Source of the DNA: Chitinophagaceae bacterium UBA4857
GTDB lineage: Bacteria > Bacteroidota > Bacteroidia > Chitinophagales > Chitinophagaceae
Assembly: GCA_002399735.1 (NCBI GenBank)
Contig: DHEF01000017.1
Location: 19,163 to 83,162 of the forward strand
Reading direction: 5' to 3'
DNA length: 64,000 nt
The notes under the pieces are model-generated. The model made no database searches and was not told the origin of the DNA. It worked only from the letters and a program-made list of their open reading frames with translations. This document shows positions 9,968 through 19,769 of this stretch, piece by piece. A program made the translations under genes and the position numbers. Each line of letters begins with the position of its first letter. Position 1 is the first letter of the stretch.

Positions 9968-11110
9968 CTATACACTACTTTTTTGAAGCATCACGGCAGG
10001 TGTCTGCGCAATAATCCACAAGTCGAATGCAACGCTGGATTTACGGGCATATGTAACATCAAGACTAATTCTTTCTTCTGATGACATGTTTTCTTTGCCA
10101 CGTTTTTTTATTTGCCACAAGCCAGTAATACCGGCAGGTGCCATAAATCTTTCAACAGATGTATCAGTGGTTAAAGTTGCAGCTTCGTAAAGTGGTAAAG
10201 GACGATTTCCTACTAAAGACATATCACCTTTCAAAACATTTATTAACTGCGGTAATTCATCAATACTGGTGTTTCTTAAAAACTTACCAATTTTAGTAAT
10301 GCGTGGATCATTTGCTATTTTAAGGAATTTGGCATCTCCAGCAGCATCATCTTTATACTGATTCAAATGACCTAATTGATCAATTTTTTTATCAGCATCA
10401 ACTTCCATAGTACGAAACTTGTAAAAGTTAAATACTTTGTATCCTTTGCCTGCCCTTTTTGATTTATAAATAACCGGTCCTTTAGATCCGAACATAATAC
10501 ACAATGCAATCACTAAAAATAATGGCGATAACACTAACAACAAAAGCGAAGCCGCAACAATATCAATAACTCTTTTCAAAGAAAAGAAAGAGTTGAATGA
10601 ATATCCTTTATGCACAACTTCTGGTTTAACCTGACCACCACGATTAACTTCGTTCTCTTTAATTTTTCTTATAAAATTCACCTTAGCAGTAAAGTCAACA
10701 TTAGCATCACACACATCAACTATATCATCTACCAGCGTAGTTTTTGCTACTTCAGTACGTTGGGCGTTAGAAAGTTGTTGTAAACAATAAATAACTACTG
10801 TTGCTTTAAAAGCTTTATTTCTTTTTAAAGCAGCAGCAAATAAACTTAATTCCGATTTATTGTAAGGTACTTTAATTAAAACCACATCCGGTGCAGATGA
10901 TTTTCCTGCACTTCCAATAAATGCATGTGCTTGCTTTAAAGTATTAGTGTAATAGGTAGATGAAAAAGCTGAATGCATTTCTTCGCTGTCATCATGTCCA
11001 ACTACAAGGCAGGACATTTTTTTTGTCACTGACATATTGCCCGACAAATCTTTTACAACATGCCAATTACTCTCGACAGATTGGGTTAAAGGGTATGCAG
11101 CTAGGTTCAT
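9968..11110 (-). CDS. Phosphosugar transferase with N-terminal pseudo-receiver domain
   Basis: A 380-residue initiating sugar transferase of the small polyprenol-phosphate type (WcaJ/PglC catalytic domain, about 175-380). It has KRVIDI, a membrane-inserting hydrophobic stretch (184-207), FYKFRTM (229-235), and SIDELPQLINVLKGDMSLVG. It would transfer a sugar phosphate to undecaprenyl phosphate to start polysaccharide assembly. Residues about 32-150 look like a response-regulator receiver fold: LSCLVVGHDD provides the acidic pair, but the phosphoacceptor position reads VVLIKVP (no Asp) and the conserved Lys is absent. I therefore call it a pseudo-receiver. It follows the separate receiver-like gene by 16 nt, suggesting a regulatory link. 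Confidence 0.88.
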   Translation of the reverse strand: MNLAAYPLTQSVESNWHVVKDLSGNMSVTKKMSCLVVGHDDSEEMHSAFSSTYYTNTLKQAHAFIGSAGKSSAPDVVLIKVPYNKSELSLFAAALKRNKAFKATVVIYCLQQLSNAQRTEVAKTTLVDDIVDVCDANVDFTAKVNFIRKIKENEVNRGGQVKPEVVHKGYSFNSFFSLKRVIDIVAASLLLLVLSPLFLVIALCIMFGSKGPVIYKSKRAGKGYKVFNFYKFRTMEVDADKKIDQLGHLNQYKDDAAGDAKFLKIANDPRITKIGKFLRNTSIDELPQLINVLKGDMSLVGNRPLPLYEAATLTTDTSVERFMAPAGITGLWQIKKRGKENMSSEERISLDVTYARKSSVAFDLWIIAQTPAVMLQKSSV

Positions 11111-11126
11111 AAAAGTAAGAATTAAA

Positions 11127-11504
11127 TTAACTGTTAATGGCTGTTACCGCTGACTTACAAGTTATACTGTCAATATAAGATGCTACATCTTGCGGGTTAA
11201 ATGGCTTTTGAAAGGCATTTCTTAGGAAGGATGATTTTAATTTAACGTCTTTACTTTCGGATAATAGAATTATATGTATTTCGTTTGAAAAAAAACTTGT
11301 CTCTAAATGTTGTAAAAAAGCACTTACCGCTTCTGTACCATTATCATCAATAATAATCACACAATCATTTCCCTGTCTTTTTAACTCAGCCCCGGCCTGA
11401 TAAACAGTTTCTACTCCCAGCACAGTATATTTTTTTGATAATACCGTTTGGAAAATAAAATTCATGGCTTTGTTTTCGCTTACACTAATAATATTCCAAT
11501 TCAT
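11127..11504 (-). CDS. Stand-alone receiver-like protein
   Basis: A 125-residue protein when started at MNWNIISVSEN. An upstream ATG at 11582 would add 26 residues that do not look like part of the fold. It resembles a CheY-like receiver: strand 3 ends CVIIIDDNG (candidate phosphoacceptor D53 or D54), strand 4 ends IILLSES (S82), and strand 5 has FQKPFNP (K100). The N-terminal acidic pair is reduced to one glutamate, so metal binding may be weak. There is no output domain. It is the first gene before the sugar transferase that carries its own degenerate receiver, so control of exopolysaccharide initiation is a reasonable inference. Not all of the family hallmarks are present. Confidence 0.68.
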   Translation of the reverse strand: MNWNIISVSENKAMNFIFQTVLSKKYTVLGVETVYQAGAELKRQGNDCVIIIDDNGTEAVSAFLQHLETSFFSNEIHIILLSESKDVKLKSSFLRNAFQKPFNPQDVASYIDSITCKSAVTAINS

Positions 11505-11751
11505 AAAAAATTTGATTATAACACCTACATGTTTAACAAGTGTGAAATCATGGAATTGGATAAGTAAAATGTAAGCATACACTTACAAACACTTATTGTT
11601 GTTCAGTGGATTGTGGAAAGAGGTTTCGTAGAAAGTTAGATAAGGACGGTTTTCAGGAGATATTTCCAGAAGGCAAGATTTTCTGGAGATTTTAAGCAAT
11701 TATAAATCGAAAATAGAACTTTATTTTAATTAACCAAAATAAAAATGCAAA

Positions 11752-12867
11752 TTATTTCAATTTTATATCAACAACCTGCGGAAAGTGGTCAGAATATGCA
11801 ATATCCGGCATATAAAACTGGTCTAATAAAAACCGTTTATCTGTAAATACATAATCAACCCTAGCCGTAGGTAATACAAACCTGAACGTTCTGCCAAAGC
11901 CGGCTGACCGCTCTAAAAAACTATCATTCAATTTATTTTTTACTGTAAAATAAGTATTTGAGGTTGGTACATCGCCCAGATTACCACATAAAACTACAGG
12001 ATGCGGACTACTTTCAATGGCCCTGCTGAACACATCAGCTTGTTGCTGCCTGTAAGCATACACGTTTTTCAATTTGCTTACATTTCCTTTAGTGTTTGTC
12101 CATGTGCCGGCGTTTGCGTTAATATAAAAAAATGTTTGTTTCCCTAAACGAAACGATTCCAGATGGAACACATAAGTTCTCACCGTATCGTTATTCACTT
12201 TTATATCCGTCCATAATACGCCTTCCGAGTGGTCTCCACCAATAAAAGCAATTGTATCAGCTTTAATTATTGGGTACCTAGACAATATAGCCATTCCAAA
12301 CTGATATTTTCCACCGGCAAGGCTAGCACTGGGGTAAAAGTACTGATACGGATAACCTCTTTTTTCCAACTCCTTTAAATTACTTTCATACTTAGTATGT
12401 CCAAAAGGCTCAAAAAACTCCTGTAAGCAAAGTATGTCCGCGTCTTGCATTTGTATTACATCCATCATGTGCATTCTGTTAGACATACCTCCTTTCGCAT
12501 TCTTATTTTGCTCATCCCACCTAAATACATTCCAGTTTAACACCCTTATTACGCCTTCTTTTTTTTCTGTATTAAACTTAGGCTCAAAAAAATGCAATCC
12601 TAACACCACACTAAACTGTTGTAGGCCTAGTAAAAACAAAAACCCTAAAATTATTGTTAGTTTTTTCCATTTAAAAAACCAGTACAACAATAAAAGTAAA
12701 TACACAACAAATAAGGCAGGAAAGGCGAGGCCCGCTAACGCTATTGGTAAAAAAGATGCAGGTTTAACAAAAGGCACTAAACAAGCCAGCAGATAACCTA
12801 TTACAATAATGACTGTAATAATCATCATTATTGTTTTAACCCATTTAATCTTAGTATTTTTCTGCAT
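11752..12867 (-). CDS. Endonuclease/exonuclease/phosphatase-fold membrane protein
   Basis: A 371-residue protein with two or three N-terminal membrane segments (about 10-95), then an EEP (DNase I-like) domain. Family residues seen are LNWNVFRWDE, CLQEFFEP, FHLESFRLG and the C-terminal SDHFPQ. The usual GDFN or GDFND motif is instead CGNLGD (N296, L297, G298), so the Asp-x-Asn pair needed for catalysis is changed to Asn-x-Gly. The protein may be inactive or have altered chemistry. The substrate of this Bacteroidota membrane subgroup is not known to me. It lies alone between the polysaccharide cluster and the porU2 region. Confidence 0.82.
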   Translation of the reverse strand: MQKNTKIKWVKTIMMIITVIIVIGYLLACLVPFVKPASFLPIALAGLAFPALFVVYLLLLLYWFFKWKKLTIILGFLFLLGLQQFSVVLGLHFFEPKFNTEKKEGVIRVLNWNVFRWDEQNKNAKGGMSNRMHMMDVIQMQDADILCLQEFFEPFGHTKYESNLKELEKRGYPYQYFYPSASLAGGKYQFGMAILSRYPIIKADTIAFIGGDHSEGVLWTDIKVNNDTVRTYVFHLESFRLGKQTFFYINANAGTWTNTKGNVSKLKNVYAYRQQQADVFSRAIESSPHPVVLCGNLGDVPTSNTYFTVKNKLNDSFLERSAGFGRTFRFVLPTARVDYVFTDKRFLLDQFYMPDIAYSDHFPQVVDIKLK

Positions 12868-12879
12868 AATTATTTTGAG

Positions 12880-13100
12880 CGTGCCCCCATGTAGTGCAAC
12901 ACTACAGCCACCTCACACTTCGACCTTGGCTGCTAACACGGGGCGAACTAATACGCTGCTATTCCGGCACATGTAAGATACTAGGGCAAAGGCTTTAGGT
13001 TAAAAATTTCATTGTAGGTAATTACAATTACATACACCTTATACCTTGCGCCGCCCTCGCCGGGATATTCGCTGCTATCCCTCACGCATTTTACAATCAG
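12880..13100 (+). repeat. Family B intergenic repeat with long insert
   Basis: GAGCGTGCCCCCATGT and ACACGGGGCG can form the base of a hairpin separated by about 45 nt. Towards the end is GATATTCGCTGCTATCCCTC, matching the tail of the copy at 36.95 kb. Boundaries are approximate. Confidence 0.55.
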
Positions 13101-13175
13101 TTAATCAATATATTAAAACTGTTTTTTAATAAAGTTTAAAAGTAATATTGCCATTACTTTTGGTACTGTTATTAT

Positions 13176-13252
13176 TGTTCAATAGCATTACTACAGTTGA
13201 ACGGAGCGTCGCAAGTAAAGTTCAATCAGGGCGCTACAGCTGGCAACAAAAA
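13176..13252 (+). repeat. Family A repeat, copy 2 (GAACGGAGCGTCGCAA subtype)
   Basis: Contains CAATAGCATTACTACAGTTG, GAACGGAGCGTCGCAA, TTCAATCAGGG and the right end CTACAGCTGGCAAC. The same subtype appears at 49.80-49.875 kb. Confidence 0.7.
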
Positions 13253-13324
13253 AGTTTTTTATAAGTTGGAGACGGTTATTACAGGTATTAGATAAGAAGA
13301 CCCCAAACATATAAAACTTTTTAC

Positions 13325-13357
13325 AAACAAAAAAGGCCGGCTATTGCCGACCTTTTA
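13325..13357 (-). terminator. Rho-independent terminator of porU2
   Basis: On the minus strand, AAAAGG and CGGC pair with their complements around a five-base loop (one C/A mismatch), and a run of T follows. It begins 18 nt after the porU2 stop codon. Confidence 0.8.
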
Positions 13358-13374
13358 AAATCATTATAAATTCA

Positions 13375-16300
13375 CTATCGCATTAAGTACATTTTACCAT
13401 AGCCTTTATTAAAATACTTGTCCGTATTATCGCCGGATGCCTTGTATTTATCTAAAGATTTACCCTGATGATTAGTTATTACACGATACAGGTAAACACC
13501 GTTTGCTAACTTAGCCCCATACTGGTCGGTCCCATCCCACTTAAACTGTGTAATGTTGTTACCAATATGTAACGGGCCTAATTCGTCTTTTGTTATTTCA
13601 CGTACTACTTTACCCGTAATGGTTAAAATTTGTATGCGAATATTTTGCGGTACTTCGCTACCCGTTAACGTAAATACAAATGCGGTAGATGTAGTAAACG
13701 GATTAGGATAGTTAAGCATATTGGATATCATTGGTTTGTTTATAACCTGAAACGCTACCCTGTATTCCATATTACCAGCTACATTTTCGCTTCTATCTTT
13801 ACCCGCTACCATTAATTCATATTCGCCATCTTGCAGCAAGTGCGGTTTAAATGTAATGGTGGCTGTATTATTATCGTTAGGTGCAACACCGGCTCCTGTA
13901 AATAATAATGTATCCGAGTTAAAGTCAAAAGTCCTGATAGTGCCATCCGGGTAACGTAACTTAACCGATACAATATCCTGCTGATCTAATACCATCCATT
14001 TTGCATCATCTTTTAGCTTTATTAAGATGTTTGGTTTGGCAGAAATTATATCACGGTTAAGTATATGCACACCATCGAAGGTGACATCCATTATTGGGTT
14101 TAAACTATCAGGTCTTACATAAAACTCGGTAAAAGCAAAGTTGTTAAACAACGATGTTTCCGGCTGGTCAAAATCGGGGTTAAAGTTTACATATAACCTG
14201 TTTTCGCCAGACAGATTTTGAGTAGGTATATCTACATTTAATTTTAGTAATGCGCCTGCTTTTAAATCTTCCTGTTTAGGAACAGGAATAATATTTTCAA
14301 CATTGTTCTTATCCGTTACAGTAAGTTTAACTTTTAAGCTATCGCTAAAACCTACGGCTGAAACGTTTTTAAATCCAATGCCTAATTTTAATGGCTCGCC
14401 AATGTCAACTGTATCTTTTTTAGACAAATACAAATTTGGCGCAATGGCACCCTCGGGTACAGGATCGTAAGTTAAACGCCAGTAATTTAGTTGATATGGA
14501 GTTGCATAAATTGAATCCCTATTAACCATTCTTAACTTCATGTAGGGATATACATTCGCATCAACAGATGAAACATCAAAATCTTGTTGTGTAACATCTA
14601 AATTGCTAAATAAAGTTGCTTCAACACCTGCATTGTTTATACCAATTACATCAACCGTTGCTCTATCACCATTAGTTTGGTTATCGGCAATTTGTCCGTT
14701 CCAATACAAACGTTTCCATCCTTTAGCCGGCCCAAATTTTGGAGAGGTAATATGACCAAGTGTGTCTATCGTTTGAAGGCTTACATTCAAAGTAATAGGG
14801 TCAGTTGTTCCCTGGCTGAAAACATACAAAGGAGTAAAATCTGGCCTGTTTTTACGATAAATAAAAATAAAAGCTCTTGGCCTGTCAAAAGAATCAATGG
14901 TTGCAAAACCGTTTTCTTTTAACCTATGATACATTGTATTACCTGGTCCCATAAAGCTCGCATCATTTTGCCAATCTGAAGCATAAGTATTAGTATTTGC
15001 AATATGATTCGAAATGTTTTTTACCACAACATAAGCACCATCAGGTATTACATTGTCCATAAACTCTACAACACTTTTTCTCTTTGCAGGCTGTAAAATA
15101 TTGTATTGAAAGTTCCAGTTTCTGTTTACTCCGCAAACATCATCACTACCGAACCTGCCAGGAACAATACCATTAGTTGCATCATTATTCAACCATGCTT
15201 TTAAGCTGATAGAGTCCAACACATTAAAAATAATACCAGACCACCCACAAACACTTTGGTATGTTGTTACATCATCAACAATAACTGAAAAACCACTAGC
15301 TTGTGTGTAAGGGGGTAAAAAAACACCATTACGAATAAATATCCCCCTGTTAGTATAATTAAAATCTAACCTTCTATCAGTTGAGTCTAAATGAATTCTG
15401 TTATAATCACTTTTAAACTGTTGGTATAAATGTGACTGATTAAAACCGATATCACTATTAGGTAAGTAAATAAAAGAACTGGTATTCCATTTCCATTGTC
15501 CATCCTCTGGTTGCGGTGAAACACGCCAATAGTAAACGCTTCCATCAGCCAGTGTTAAAGGCATATCTACATCAAACACACCACCGGTAGAGCTAATATT
15601 TCTTACCGCTTTCAAAGGGGAATTAAACATCTCTGTCGTATCAACCTCCACAACGTACTGCCTTGATGAAGCAAATGGATTAGCCGACGACATGATAAGT
15701 TTTATATCCTGTTTGTTAACAATAGATAAATTTTCAGGATACACCGGCCGGGCCTCATCTTCATAAATATGAACTTCTTTTGTAATGGAATTGTTAGATT
15801 CGTAAAGTTCATCCACCTCATTTTTAGCATCAAGTGTTATCGTTATTTTATGAATACCCTTATCTCTTGATTGAACAATGGGTACATTTATAGAAATAGA
15901 GTCTTGAAAAGTTGTAAACAAGACACGTTTAGACAATAATATATCTGTGGTTAAATCAGGTAATGTTCTTTTGACCTCAATGGTAATACTATCTTTTATA
16001 GCTTTCCCAATATTATTATAAGCGAAAGATAAGTTATACTGCGTTTCAGCAAGTGACACAAAATTCGGACTAACTTTAACCAATTGGTCTTCAATCGCAT
16101 AATCCGGCTTTTCGGCTGCATAATACTTAATGGCCGGATCGCCATGTAAAGTATACTGCTCACATTGAAAACGAGCATAAAAGTCATTTTCCGTTAATAC
16201 ACTAAACATACGCTGTATCCCCTCATCTAATATTTCCCCAAGTGTAGCACCATACTTTGTTCTGGACAATGCAGTGTAATGGTTTTGATTATATATATCC

Positions 16301-18459
16301 AGATAGTGAACTATACCAAAATGGGTGCTGGCTAAAAATGCTATTGAACCCCTTTCTGGTGCTAATACATATCTTTCTGATAAAGTTTCATGTGCTGTTA
16401 ACCTAGGGACACTGTAGCCAAAAAAACTTCCCGCATTACAACCTAATACATTAAAAATCGGGTACTTGCCTACATTATTATAATTCATTGGATTATCAAG
16501 ATTAAACTCCAATGTTGTAGCTGACGAATGCCCAAAATAAGTTAATAACCCCAACCCTTCATTCATAAGCTTTGTCAGATGAGCACTGCTTAATTGTTGC
16601 ACCGCATCAGCTGTGCTTTTAACAAACGATGTAACCTTACCTGCATATAAAGAGTCCTGAATAATACGAGCATGATTATTTAAAGAACCGGTTAATAAAT
16701 TAGTCAAATCAACAGACCCTGCTCCTACTACATGCACCACATTTTTCATCCATGCCTTATCAGCAATTGTTGATGAGTTATAGCTATACCACTGTTCATA
16801 TTGTTTTAATTTATTCAAATAAACAGCTACCTCATCAGTATTAATAACGGATAAGCGGCCAATTGGCGTTAAAGGAATTGATCGACCCGGGTTGGCAGTC
16901 AGTAAATTATCCGATGCCGGTGTACCAAATGTTGGGACCATATTCAAAGTCTCAACAGAAGCTGCTGACTGATTAGCATTATAACTGGTATATTCCATTC
17001 CTCTGCCAATTAGCAAAATATTCTTTAAGGGTAACGCAAAATTTACTCTTGACCACAGTATAAAGTTCCTGATAGATAATGGATGCTTTTTAATGCCAAA
17101 AGCAAACTGATCTACCAGTTGATCAATCATGTAAATATTGGTTCTGTATCCTCCTCCGGCAACTGAACTCCTATATGCCTTATAATCCTGTAAAGGATTT
17201 GTTCCAGATGATGAATTGGTATTTAATAATTCATTACTTATAATAAGATAATCCCCTTGGTTTGCCGCAACCTTATAATCAATAAAATCTCTTCTTTCAA
17301 TTCCTGTTACTAACCTAACATTTGTAGCCGCCTGGCCTACTAATACCATTTTTGCAGTAACGGCAGACCCTTCAATATAATATTTAAAACTGGTGTTGGT
17401 ACTATTTGTTGCAGCAGCGTAGCGTTTGCCATTAGTTAAATCGAGTAGAATTGGCATACCCCCGGCACTACTGAATCCTGTAATATCTAAATATCGGCTA
17501 GCTGATGATGCTGATAATTCGAAAGGAAAGTTTAACACACTGGTACCACCAAAATTAAATTGTCTTGGATAGGTTAACTCAATTTTACCTATAACCATTC
17601 TATCAGTACCAGCTTCCGCAGTATTATTCTTAATTACAAATGCAGCACTATTGGAAGGAATTAATGACTTATCAAAATCACCTGTAAGTTTTAAATAATT
17701 ATAGAAATTAAGGCTGCGGTTAAAAATTTCAGTGCCATTTAAAGTTGCCGAAAAGCTTCTTGTTTTATTGGCATCACCAGCCAAATTAAGGTTAACAGTT
17801 ATACCCGGTGCACCTACTTCATTTGACATAAATAAACTACCAGCAGTATAAGTTACATTGGCCCCATTGCCAATGTTAGCAGACGTCCACCCTTCAGCCT
17901 GATCGTAAGAAGAAGAATAGGTATAATCACTTTCGATTTGAGCAGAATAACCGCCATGTCTTTTGTTTTTATAATACTGTCCAACAGTATGCATAAAAAA
18001 TTTTTCCGCAACAGTTCCACCAGGTATAACACTTTGTTCAGGAACCAGTCTTTTATTTGCGACACCGGGATTTAAGGTTAAAAAGTAAGCCGCTGTATCG
18101 GTTTGTAAACTCCATTTATCGTTTATCTGAAAATCCGCCTGTCTGTATAAAGCATTATCGGGTTTACCGTCATTCATCTCGCCCCAAAACTCAATATAAT
18201 CGGAAGTACCTAATACACCTGCTTGTACAGATGTATAGATGGGTATTTCAACCCCGTTTCGCCATAACTGAAAATTATTTACATCGGCGCCGGCCAAACC
18301 AATGCCAGCTAATACAGGCTGGTTAATACGGTACATACCACTTACCGCTACTTTAAGTTTGTAATAGGTTTTAGAGTAGTCAATCCATTCGTTATTATAT
18401 GTTTGTGCCCCTGCTTTAAGCACTGTGAAAACAAATAAAAAGAGTAGAATTCTTTTCAT
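13375..18459 (-). CDS. porU2: PorU2-like gingipain-fold (C25) sortase/protease
   Basis: A 1694-residue secreted protein of the C25 gingipain family. A signal peptide (1-18, ending AGA-Q) precedes a large beta-rich N-terminal region. The catalytic dyad is visible as H644 (YFGHSSATT) and C674 (FNVLGCNAGSFF), about the same spacing as in gingipains. Downstream are CARDB-like beta domains and a C-terminal segment (about 1577-1694) with YPNPF and an FlgD-like GTDQYGAKLANGVYLYR end. Classical PorU, the type IX sortase that removes sorting domains and attaches cargo, is shorter. This longer form paired with a PorV-family gene matches what is annotated as PorU2 in Chitinophagaceae and relatives. It starts 18 nt after the porV2-like stop, so they form an operon. 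The sortase role is inferred from family and context. Confidence 0.85.
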   Translation of the reverse strand: MKRILLFLFVFTVLKAGAQTYNNEWIDYSKTYYKLKVAVSGMYRINQPVLAGIGLAGADVNNFQLWRNGVEIPIYTSVQAGVLGTSDYIEFWGEMNDGKPDNALYRQADFQINDKWSLQTDTAAYFLTLNPGVANKRLVPEQSVIPGGTVAEKFFMHTVGQYYKNKRHGGYSAQIESDYTYSSSYDQAEGWTSANIGNGANVTYTAGSLFMSNEVGAPGITVNLNLAGDANKTRSFSATLNGTEIFNRSLNFYNYLKLTGDFDKSLIPSNSAAFVIKNNTAEAGTDRMVIGKIELTYPRQFNFGGTSVLNFPFELSASSASRYLDITGFSSAGGMPILLDLTNGKRYAAATNSTNTSFKYYIEGSAVTAKMVLVGQAATNVRLVTGIERRDFIDYKVAANQGDYLIISNELLNTNSSSGTNPLQDYKAYRSSVAGGGYRTNIYMIDQLVDQFAFGIKKHPLSIRNFILWSRVNFALPLKNILLIGRGMEYTSYNANQSAASVETLNMVPTFGTPASDNLLTANPGRSIPLTPIGRLSVINTDEVAVYLNKLKQYEQWYSYNSSTIADKAWMKNVVHVVGAGSVDLTNLLTGSLNNHARIIQDSLYAGKVTSFVKSTADAVQQLSSAHLTKLMNEGLGLLTYFGHSSATTLEFNLDNPMNYNNVGKYPIFNVLGCNAGSFFGYSVPRLTAHETLSERYVLAPERGSIAFLASTHFGIVHYLDIYNQNHYTALSRTKYGATLGEILDEGIQRMFSVLTENDFYARFQCEQYTLHGDPAIKYYAAEKPDYAIEDQLVKVSPNFVSLAETQYNLSFAYNNIGKAIKDSITIEVKRTLPDLTTDILLSKRVLFTTFQDSISINVPIVQSRDKGIHKITITLDAKNEVDELYESNNSITKEVHIYEDEARPVYPENLSIVNKQDIKLIMSSANPFASSRQYVVEVDTTEMFNSPLKAVRNISSTGGVFDVDMPLTLADGSVYYWRVSPQPEDGQWKWNTSSFIYLPNSDIGFNQSHLYQQFKSDYNRIHLDSTDRRLDFNYTNRGIFIRNGVFLPPYTQASGFSVIVDDVTTYQSVCGWSGIIFNVLDSISLKAWLNNDATNGIVPGRFGSDDVCGVNRNWNFQYNILQPAKRKSVVEFMDNVIPDGAYVVVKNISNHIANTNTYASDWQNDASFMGPGNTMYHRLKENGFATIDSFDRPRAFIFIYRKNRPDFTPLYVFSQGTTDPITLNVSLQTIDTLGHITSPKFGPAKGWKRLYWNGQIADNQTNGDRATVDVIGINNAGVEATLFSNLDVTQQDFDVSSVDANVYPYMKLRMVNRDSIYATPYQLNYWRLTYDPVPEGAIAPNLYLSKKDTVDIGEPLKLGIGFKNVSAVGFSDSLKVKLTVTDKNNVENIIPVPKQEDLKAGALLKLNVDIPTQNLSGENRLYVNFNPDFDQPETSLFNNFAFTEFYVRPDSLNPIMDVTFDGVHILNRDIISAKPNILIKLKDDAKWMVLDQQDIVSVKLRYPDGTIRTFDFNSDTLLFTGAGVAPNDNNTATITFKPHLLQDGEYELMVAGKDRSENVAGNMEYRVAFQVINKPMISNMLNYPNPFTTSTAFVFTLTGSEVPQNIRIQILTITGKVVREITKDELGPLHIGNNITQFKWDGTDQYGAKLANGVYLYRVITNHQGKSLDKYKASGDNTDKYFNKGYGKMYLMR

Positions 18460-18477
18460 AAAGGTTCGTTTATTATA

Positions 18478-19593
18478 TTATTTCTTCTTCTTGTTTTTAT
18501 CACCGGCAAGATTTAACCTAAGCGAAAAAACGTGTGTAAAGAGGGGGTTTGATTGGTTGGCAAGATTAGCAAATGCATAATCTATAGTTACATTCTGAAT
18601 TTTAAATCCGGCACCTGCACTAGGCTGGTATATCCATACTTTTTTCTGATTTAAAGTATCTCCATCAGACAAAGCTTTTTGAAAGTTATTAATACCGGCA
18701 CGTATATAAAACACATCATTAACATTACATTCCAGGCCTATTTTAGGGTCTACACTTACAGGGTCACCCACAATAACGGTATTTCTCTTACCATCAAAAG
18801 TCACATCTGTATTTACTTCTGCCAATAAGGATACTTTTTTGCTTACATTAAATTCACGGGCAATGCCAAGCACTAATCTTGGTGCAGTCATTTCGGTTGA
18901 TTTAACAGGAATGTCATTATTGGTTAAATACAAGGCTTCTTTTTCTCTTTCAGTAAAACTGAATGCCCATGTATTAAAAGTGCTGGTAATATCGCGGCCC
19001 ACAACGCCAAAGCGCCATTTATTTTGTACAATTTGTAGTCCGGCATCTAATCCAAAACCCCAGGCCCGTGCAAACTTCCCTACATTACGATGAATAACTT
19101 TTGCATTTAAGCCAAAGTTTATTTTTTTCTTTTCAGTGTCTTTTATTTTTTGAGCAAACGATAATAAAAAAGCATAATCAGCAGAAGAAAACTCCTGAAT
19201 ATTATTATAATTAATAGTACCATCCGGTTCTACTAAAAATAAAGTGTTCATAATATCATCTACTGCAAAACGTAAACCGGTAATGGCCACAGTTCTTTTA
19301 TTATTAGCCGATGGGATAGCCACATTTACAAAGTCATATTTACCAATGCCGGCAAAATATTCTGAGTGCATTAAGTTCACTTGGGGGTTGTCCTTAATAT
19401 TCGCTAATCCGGCTGGATTCCAATAAGCAGCAGTACCATCATCTGAGCTGGCTACTTGCGAGCTCCCCATTGCCAAACCACGGGCCCCGGCACCGATATT
19501 TAAAAATTCGTTAGAGTATTTTCTGAACTGCGCCTGAGTTTGGGTACAGACTAATAGTAGCAGTAAGTATAGGTATACTATGCGAAGCTTCAT
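18478..19593 (-). CDS. porV2: PorV/PorQ-family outer-membrane protein (PorV2-like)
   Basis: A 371-residue outer-membrane beta-barrel protein. The signal peptide ends QTQA-Q, and the mature start FRKYSNEFLNIGAGARGLAMGSSQVASSDDGTAAYWNPAGL is the hallmark of the PorV/PorQ branch of the FadL-like superfamily. PorV shuttles type IX cargo from the translocon to the PorU sortase. Because it is the promoter-proximal gene of an operon with a PorU2-like protease, it probably serves as that enzyme's partner. The lysine-rich tail (DKNKKKK) is unusual for a barrel end. A TAnnTTTG box lies about 60 nt upstream. Confidence 0.85.
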   Translation of the reverse strand: MKLRIVYLYLLLLLVCTQTQAQFRKYSNEFLNIGAGARGLAMGSSQVASSDDGTAAYWNPAGLANIKDNPQVNLMHSEYFAGIGKYDFVNVAIPSANNKRTVAITGLRFAVDDIMNTLFLVEPDGTINYNNIQEFSSADYAFLLSFAQKIKDTEKKKINFGLNAKVIHRNVGKFARAWGFGLDAGLQIVQNKWRFGVVGRDITSTFNTWAFSFTEREKEALYLTNNDIPVKSTEMTAPRLVLGIAREFNVSKKVSLLAEVNTDVTFDGKRNTVIVGDPVSVDPKIGLECNVNDVFYIRAGINNFQKALSDGDTLNQKKVWIYQPSAGAGFKIQNVTIDYAFANLANQSNPLFTHVFSLRLNLAGDKNKKKK

Positions 19594-19651
19594 TCGGATA
19601 ATTTTCTTATAAGCAATTAAAAAAAGCTGTTAGGGTTACAAGATCAACGTG

Positions 19652-19659
19652 CAAAACTA
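19652..19659 (-). promoter_or_regulatory. Predicted -7 box for porV2-porU2
   Basis: TAGTTTTG on the minus strand fits the Bacteroidota TAnnTTTG consensus and would give a leader of about 50 nt. No clear TTG -33 element at the right distance. Confidence 0.5.
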
Positions 19660-19769
19660 ATATTTTTTGCATGTTTCTGCGTAATTTTTACACACTAAGG
19701 CGAAGTACTGATAACGAAATGCTTATAAAAATATTGTTCTTACTACCTATATATGGCCATTGAAAAATG

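Larger units (their letters stand above)
12868..13374. other. Gene-free gap with family B and family A repeats and a terminator
   Basis: About 500 nt without a credible reading frame. The left part (about 12880-13100) holds family B sequence: GCGTGCCCCC, then a long insert, ACACGGGGCG, and later GCTGCTATCCCTCACGC. The right part holds a family A derivative and the porU2 terminator. Confidence 0.7.

Noticed and set aside
14677..14922. 81-codon plus-strand frame inside porU2
   Set aside because: It is a shadow frame of a long conserved gene on the other strand.
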